From positions 1-8,750 of the forward strand of contig JAKAJF010000033.1 in NCBI GenBank assembly GCA_021813875.1: a stretch of DNA of 8,750 nucleotides, given 5' to 3'. Below are positions 7,216 to 8,750 of this stretch, piece by piece. The position numbers and the translations under genes were made by a program. The notes under the pieces were generated by a model. The model saw only the letters and a list, made by a program, of their open reading frames with translations. It did not search any database and had not been told where the DNA came from. The stretch is from a bacterium. GTDB lineage: Bacteria; Patescibacteriota; Patescibacteriia; Patescibacteriales; JAKAJF01. Position 1 is the stretch's first letter, and every line of letters starts with the position of its first letter.

Positions 7216-7636
7216 GTTTTTTTTCTCTATTTTCTTCCCAAGGAACGGCTATCCCGAGAGGATCTTCCTCGTAGCTGCCCGAGGCGTCGATCTCCACCCT
7301 TAAAAATTCTTCGCCTTCCTCCGCGGCTTCGGGATTGGCGGAGAAGAGCGCCTTGCCGACGATCAATTCGGTAATTTTCTTGTTATTTTTGAAGATTTCT
7401 TCTCTTAAGGCCTGATTCAGAAGTTCGTTATGAAAATCACCGGCCAGATCCTCCAGCCTGGCGCCTTTTTTCTTGGGTCTGATGGTGACCTCGATCCTTT
7501 TATGAAGGTCACCCTCCAAAAAAAGATAGGCCCGATCGATAAAGACGTAGCAGGCGGCATAAATGGCGGCCAACGAATAAAGCTGGGGGTTGATATTCAA
7601 AACCAGCTCCTGATTGTTAGTTTTTTTGCTTTTCAT
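7193..7636 (-). CDS. hxsD: HxsD-like His-Xaa-Ser system protein
   Basis: The 147-residue protein matches HxsD. It opens with a beta strand (LVLNIN), then YSLAAIYAACYVFIDRAYLF, a strand in RIEVTIRPK, and the family signature region NELLNQALREE (residues 70-80; the family is known for an LLN-x-x-x-LRE motif). HxsD always accompanies the HxsB and HxsC radical SAM enzymes; its function is unproven, and precursor recognition is a reasonable guess. The protein is longer than the usual HxsD of about 80-100 residues: it carries an acidic segment (about 101-126), DPLGIAVPWEE, and a Lys-rich end (KKHGKKKKK). A good promoter lies immediately upstream, 8 bases before the ATG, so the gene may head its own transcript. 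It ends overlapping the second HxsD-like gene by 23 bases. Confidence 0.8.
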   Translation of the reverse strand: MKSKKTNNQELVLNINPQLYSLAAIYAACYVFIDRAYLFLEGDLHKRIEVTIRPKKKGARLEDLAGDFHNELLNQALREEIFKNNKKITELIVGKALFSANPEAAEEGEEFLRVEIDASGSYEEDPLGIAVPWEENREKKHGKKKKK

Positions 7637-7644
7637 ATATCTCT

Positions 7645-7673
7645 ATTATAAGAGAATCGGCAGAACCTGTCTA
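7645..7673 (-). promoter_or_regulatory. Sigma70-type promoter before hxsD
   Basis: On the minus strand, TAGACA (7673-7668, one mismatch to TTGACA) is followed by a 17-base spacer and a perfect TATAAT (7650-7645). The -10 box ends only 8 bases before the hxsD ATG (7636), so the transcript would be leaderless or nearly so. The -35 box lies next to the stop codon of the preceding radical SAM gene, in the only non-coding gap within region 1. Confidence 0.55.
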
Positions 7674-7674
7674 A

Positions 7675-8613
7675 TCAGCCCCACCATTTGAGGGTCTCTT
7701 TTGCGGGAGCGATGCCAACCTCGCCAAATTTTTCCAGATAAGATTTCCAGACGCCGTTGCAAAAATTCTTCAGGTAACAGTTGAAACAGGCTTCGGTATG
7801 CGCTTTTTCCTTCTGGATCATCCTGACTCGGGGATGCGGCTCTCCCTTGCTTCCGCGCAAGTAAGCATTTTCTTTGAATTCGATCGCTTCCAAGATCTCT
7901 CTTTTTTCCAGGAAGCAGAGAGGCAGGCTGCAATAATGATTGTCGATCGCTAAGCCGGACCTGTTGGCGAGCCTGATCCCTTTCTTCAGGAAGGGATGGA
8001 TCTGCCGGTATTCCGGCAAGAGGTAGATATTTTTCCCCGCGTTGCCGAACGGCTGGACGACCGCCAAAGAGATGAGCCCGACCCCGGGGAATTCTTCCTT
8101 CACGAAGGCCACGAACCGCGGGAATAACTCATAGTTCCATTCATTGATGACGATATTGATGGTAGTCTCGATGCCGGCGGCCAAGAGATGTTTGACTCCG
8201 GCGCGGGCGAGCTCGAAAGAACCGGGGAGCCGAGTAAGCTTTTCGTGGATGGCCTTTGTGGGAGCGTGGAAGGCGACGAAGGCATTGTCGAGACCGGCCT
8301 CTTTCAGGCGCCGGGCATAGTCTGCGCCGATCAAGGTGGCGTTCGTCTGGATCTGCACCCTTTTGATGCCCGCCTCCTTGGCGTAAGAGACCAGTCCGAG
8401 CAAATCCTTCCCCCAGACCGCCGGCTCGCCACCGGAAAAAGACAATTCGCGCTCCGGCTCTTTGGCGAAGTTTCTTATCCTTCTCTTAGCCTCGGACAAG
8501 GAAAGCTTTTTGAAATTTTTGGTGTTCTCCCGGGTGACGTTGCAGAAAAGACAGTTCTCGTTACATTCCGGCCCCAGGCGCAAGATATTATTTATGTGAT
8601 TTTCTTCTTTCAT
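7675..8613 (-). CDS. Radical SAM protein with C-terminal auxiliary-cluster motif
   Basis: This 312-residue enzyme has C17-x3-C21-x2-C24 (CNENCLFC) for the radical SAM cluster and GGEP at 61-64 (LSFSGGEPAVWG). The core resembles MoaA/PqqE-type enzymes. A C-terminal extension holds Cys228, Cys233 and C276-x2-C279-x5-C285 followed by NGVWKSYL, a short SPASM or twitch-like auxiliary-cluster site. It is probably cytosolic and probably modifies a peptide. HxsC would be expected beside HxsB and HxsD, but the usual HxsC signature C-x3-C-x2-C-SQPP is absent (here C-x3-C-x2-C-NVT), so I call it a partner of unknown subtype. The start at 8613 overlaps the end of the upstream gene by 26 bases. It ends 38 bases before hxsD, with a promoter in between. 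Confidence 0.82.
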   Translation of the reverse strand: MKEENHINNILRLGPECNENCLFCNVTRENTKNFKKLSLSEAKRRIRNFAKEPERELSFSGGEPAVWGKDLLGLVSYAKEAGIKRVQIQTNATLIGADYARRLKEAGLDNAFVAFHAPTKAIHEKLTRLPGSFELARAGVKHLLAAGIETTINIVINEWNYELFPRFVAFVKEEFPGVGLISLAVVQPFGNAGKNIYLLPEYRQIHPFLKKGIRLANRSGLAIDNHYCSLPLCFLEKREILEAIEFKENAYLRGSKGEPHPRVRMIQKEKAHTEACFNCYLKNFCNGVWKSYLEKFGEVGIAPAKETLKWWG

Positions 8614-8750
8614 AATTGATCAGATAATCAGAGACGTAGTCCCTGTTTTTAATTACCGGCTCGATCCTTTCTTCTGGATACAAAGCAAGGTAACCTTTCC
8701 AGATGCCCATGCAATACTCCCGGAAAAGGCAGATCTTGCAAGCCTCGACC
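8588..8750 (-). CDS. C-terminal end of a second radical SAM enzyme of the same type (partial)
   Basis: The open frame enters from beyond base 8750 and ends at TAA (8590-8588), giving 53 residues. It reads VEACKICLFREYCMGIWKGY and so on. The spacing EAC-x2-C-x5-C-x-G-x-WK-x-YL is the same as in the C-terminus of the downstream radical SAM enzyme (EACFNCYLKNFCNGVWKSYL), so this is the auxiliary-cluster end of a tandem paralogue. The radical SAM core itself is outside the window and therefore inferred. The last 26 bases overlap the next gene, whose ATG has no clear ribosome binding site, so translation is probably coupled. Confidence 0.75.
   Translation of the reverse strand, partial: VEACKICLFREYCMGIWKGYLALYPEERIEPVIKNRDYVSDYLINYERRKSHK

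Noticed and set aside
7193..7224. Programmed -1 frameshift between the two HxsD-like genes (A-AAA-AAG heptamer in frame, plus an A8 run)
   Set aside because: The heptamer is in the correct phase for a -1 slip, but the second gene lies in the +1 frame, so a -1 shift would not join them. Overlapping coupled genes explain the arrangement. Loss of one A by polymerase slippage could join them but there is no evidence for it.
7675..8613. Assignment of the 312-aa radical SAM protein as HxsC
   Set aside because: The position beside hxsD fits, but the SQPP sequence that follows the third cluster Cys in HxsC is missing, and the C-terminal Cys motif matches the upstream paralogue instead.

Overview
The window reads almost entirely on the minus strand (gene order runs from base 8750 down to base 1). 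It is very compact: neighbouring genes overlap or nearly touch, and no gene-free stretch exceeds about 85 bases. The organism is most likely a bacterium of the Candidate Phyla Radiation (Patescibacteria, Parcubacteria-like). The main reason is that one secreted protein is built from repeated 'G-x-AW-x-x-N-x-GWI-x-F' modules, which I associate with that group. Small dense operons and CPR-style pseudopilins agree. This is inference; no rRNA or ribosomal marker is present.

Region 1 (8750 to 5550) encodes a peptide-modification system. In transcription order it holds the tail of a radical SAM enzyme, a second complete radical SAM enzyme with the same C-terminal Cys motif, an HxsD-like small protein, a second shorter HxsD-like protein, and a radical SAM/SPASM maturase matching HxsB. 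HxsB and HxsD belong to the His-Xaa-Ser (Hxs) family of presumed RiPP maturation systems. No HxsA-type His-Xaa-Ser repeat precursor is visible here. A good sigma70-type promoter (TAGACA-N17-TATAAT) lies directly before hxsD.

Region 2 (5550 to 736) continues the same unit. The hxsB stop overlaps the start of a membrane aspartic peptidase of the A24 (prepilin peptidase) type. That gene overlaps a secreted multi-domain fibronectin-type protein by ATGA, and a second surface protein follows four bases later. The second protein carries GWI modules, a low-GC tandem repeat array, an FN3-like domain and a PKD-like domain. Both secreted proteins end in the same short tail, LP-x-WKE-x-(R/K). A perfect 11-bp stem intrinsic terminator (702-730) closes the unit.

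Region 3 (652 to 1) starts after the terminator. It holds two overlapping pseudopilin genes, a GspH/FimT-like one and the start of a PilV-like one, both with class III signal peptides.

Working model (inference): the radical SAM/HxsD proteins modify a peptide or protein, the A24 peptidase processes or releases a membrane-anchored partner, and the two surface proteins or the pseudopilins are the nearest candidate clients. The linkage of Hxs-type maturases to a dedicated A24 peptidase and tail-tagged surface proteins is the most interesting feature of the window.
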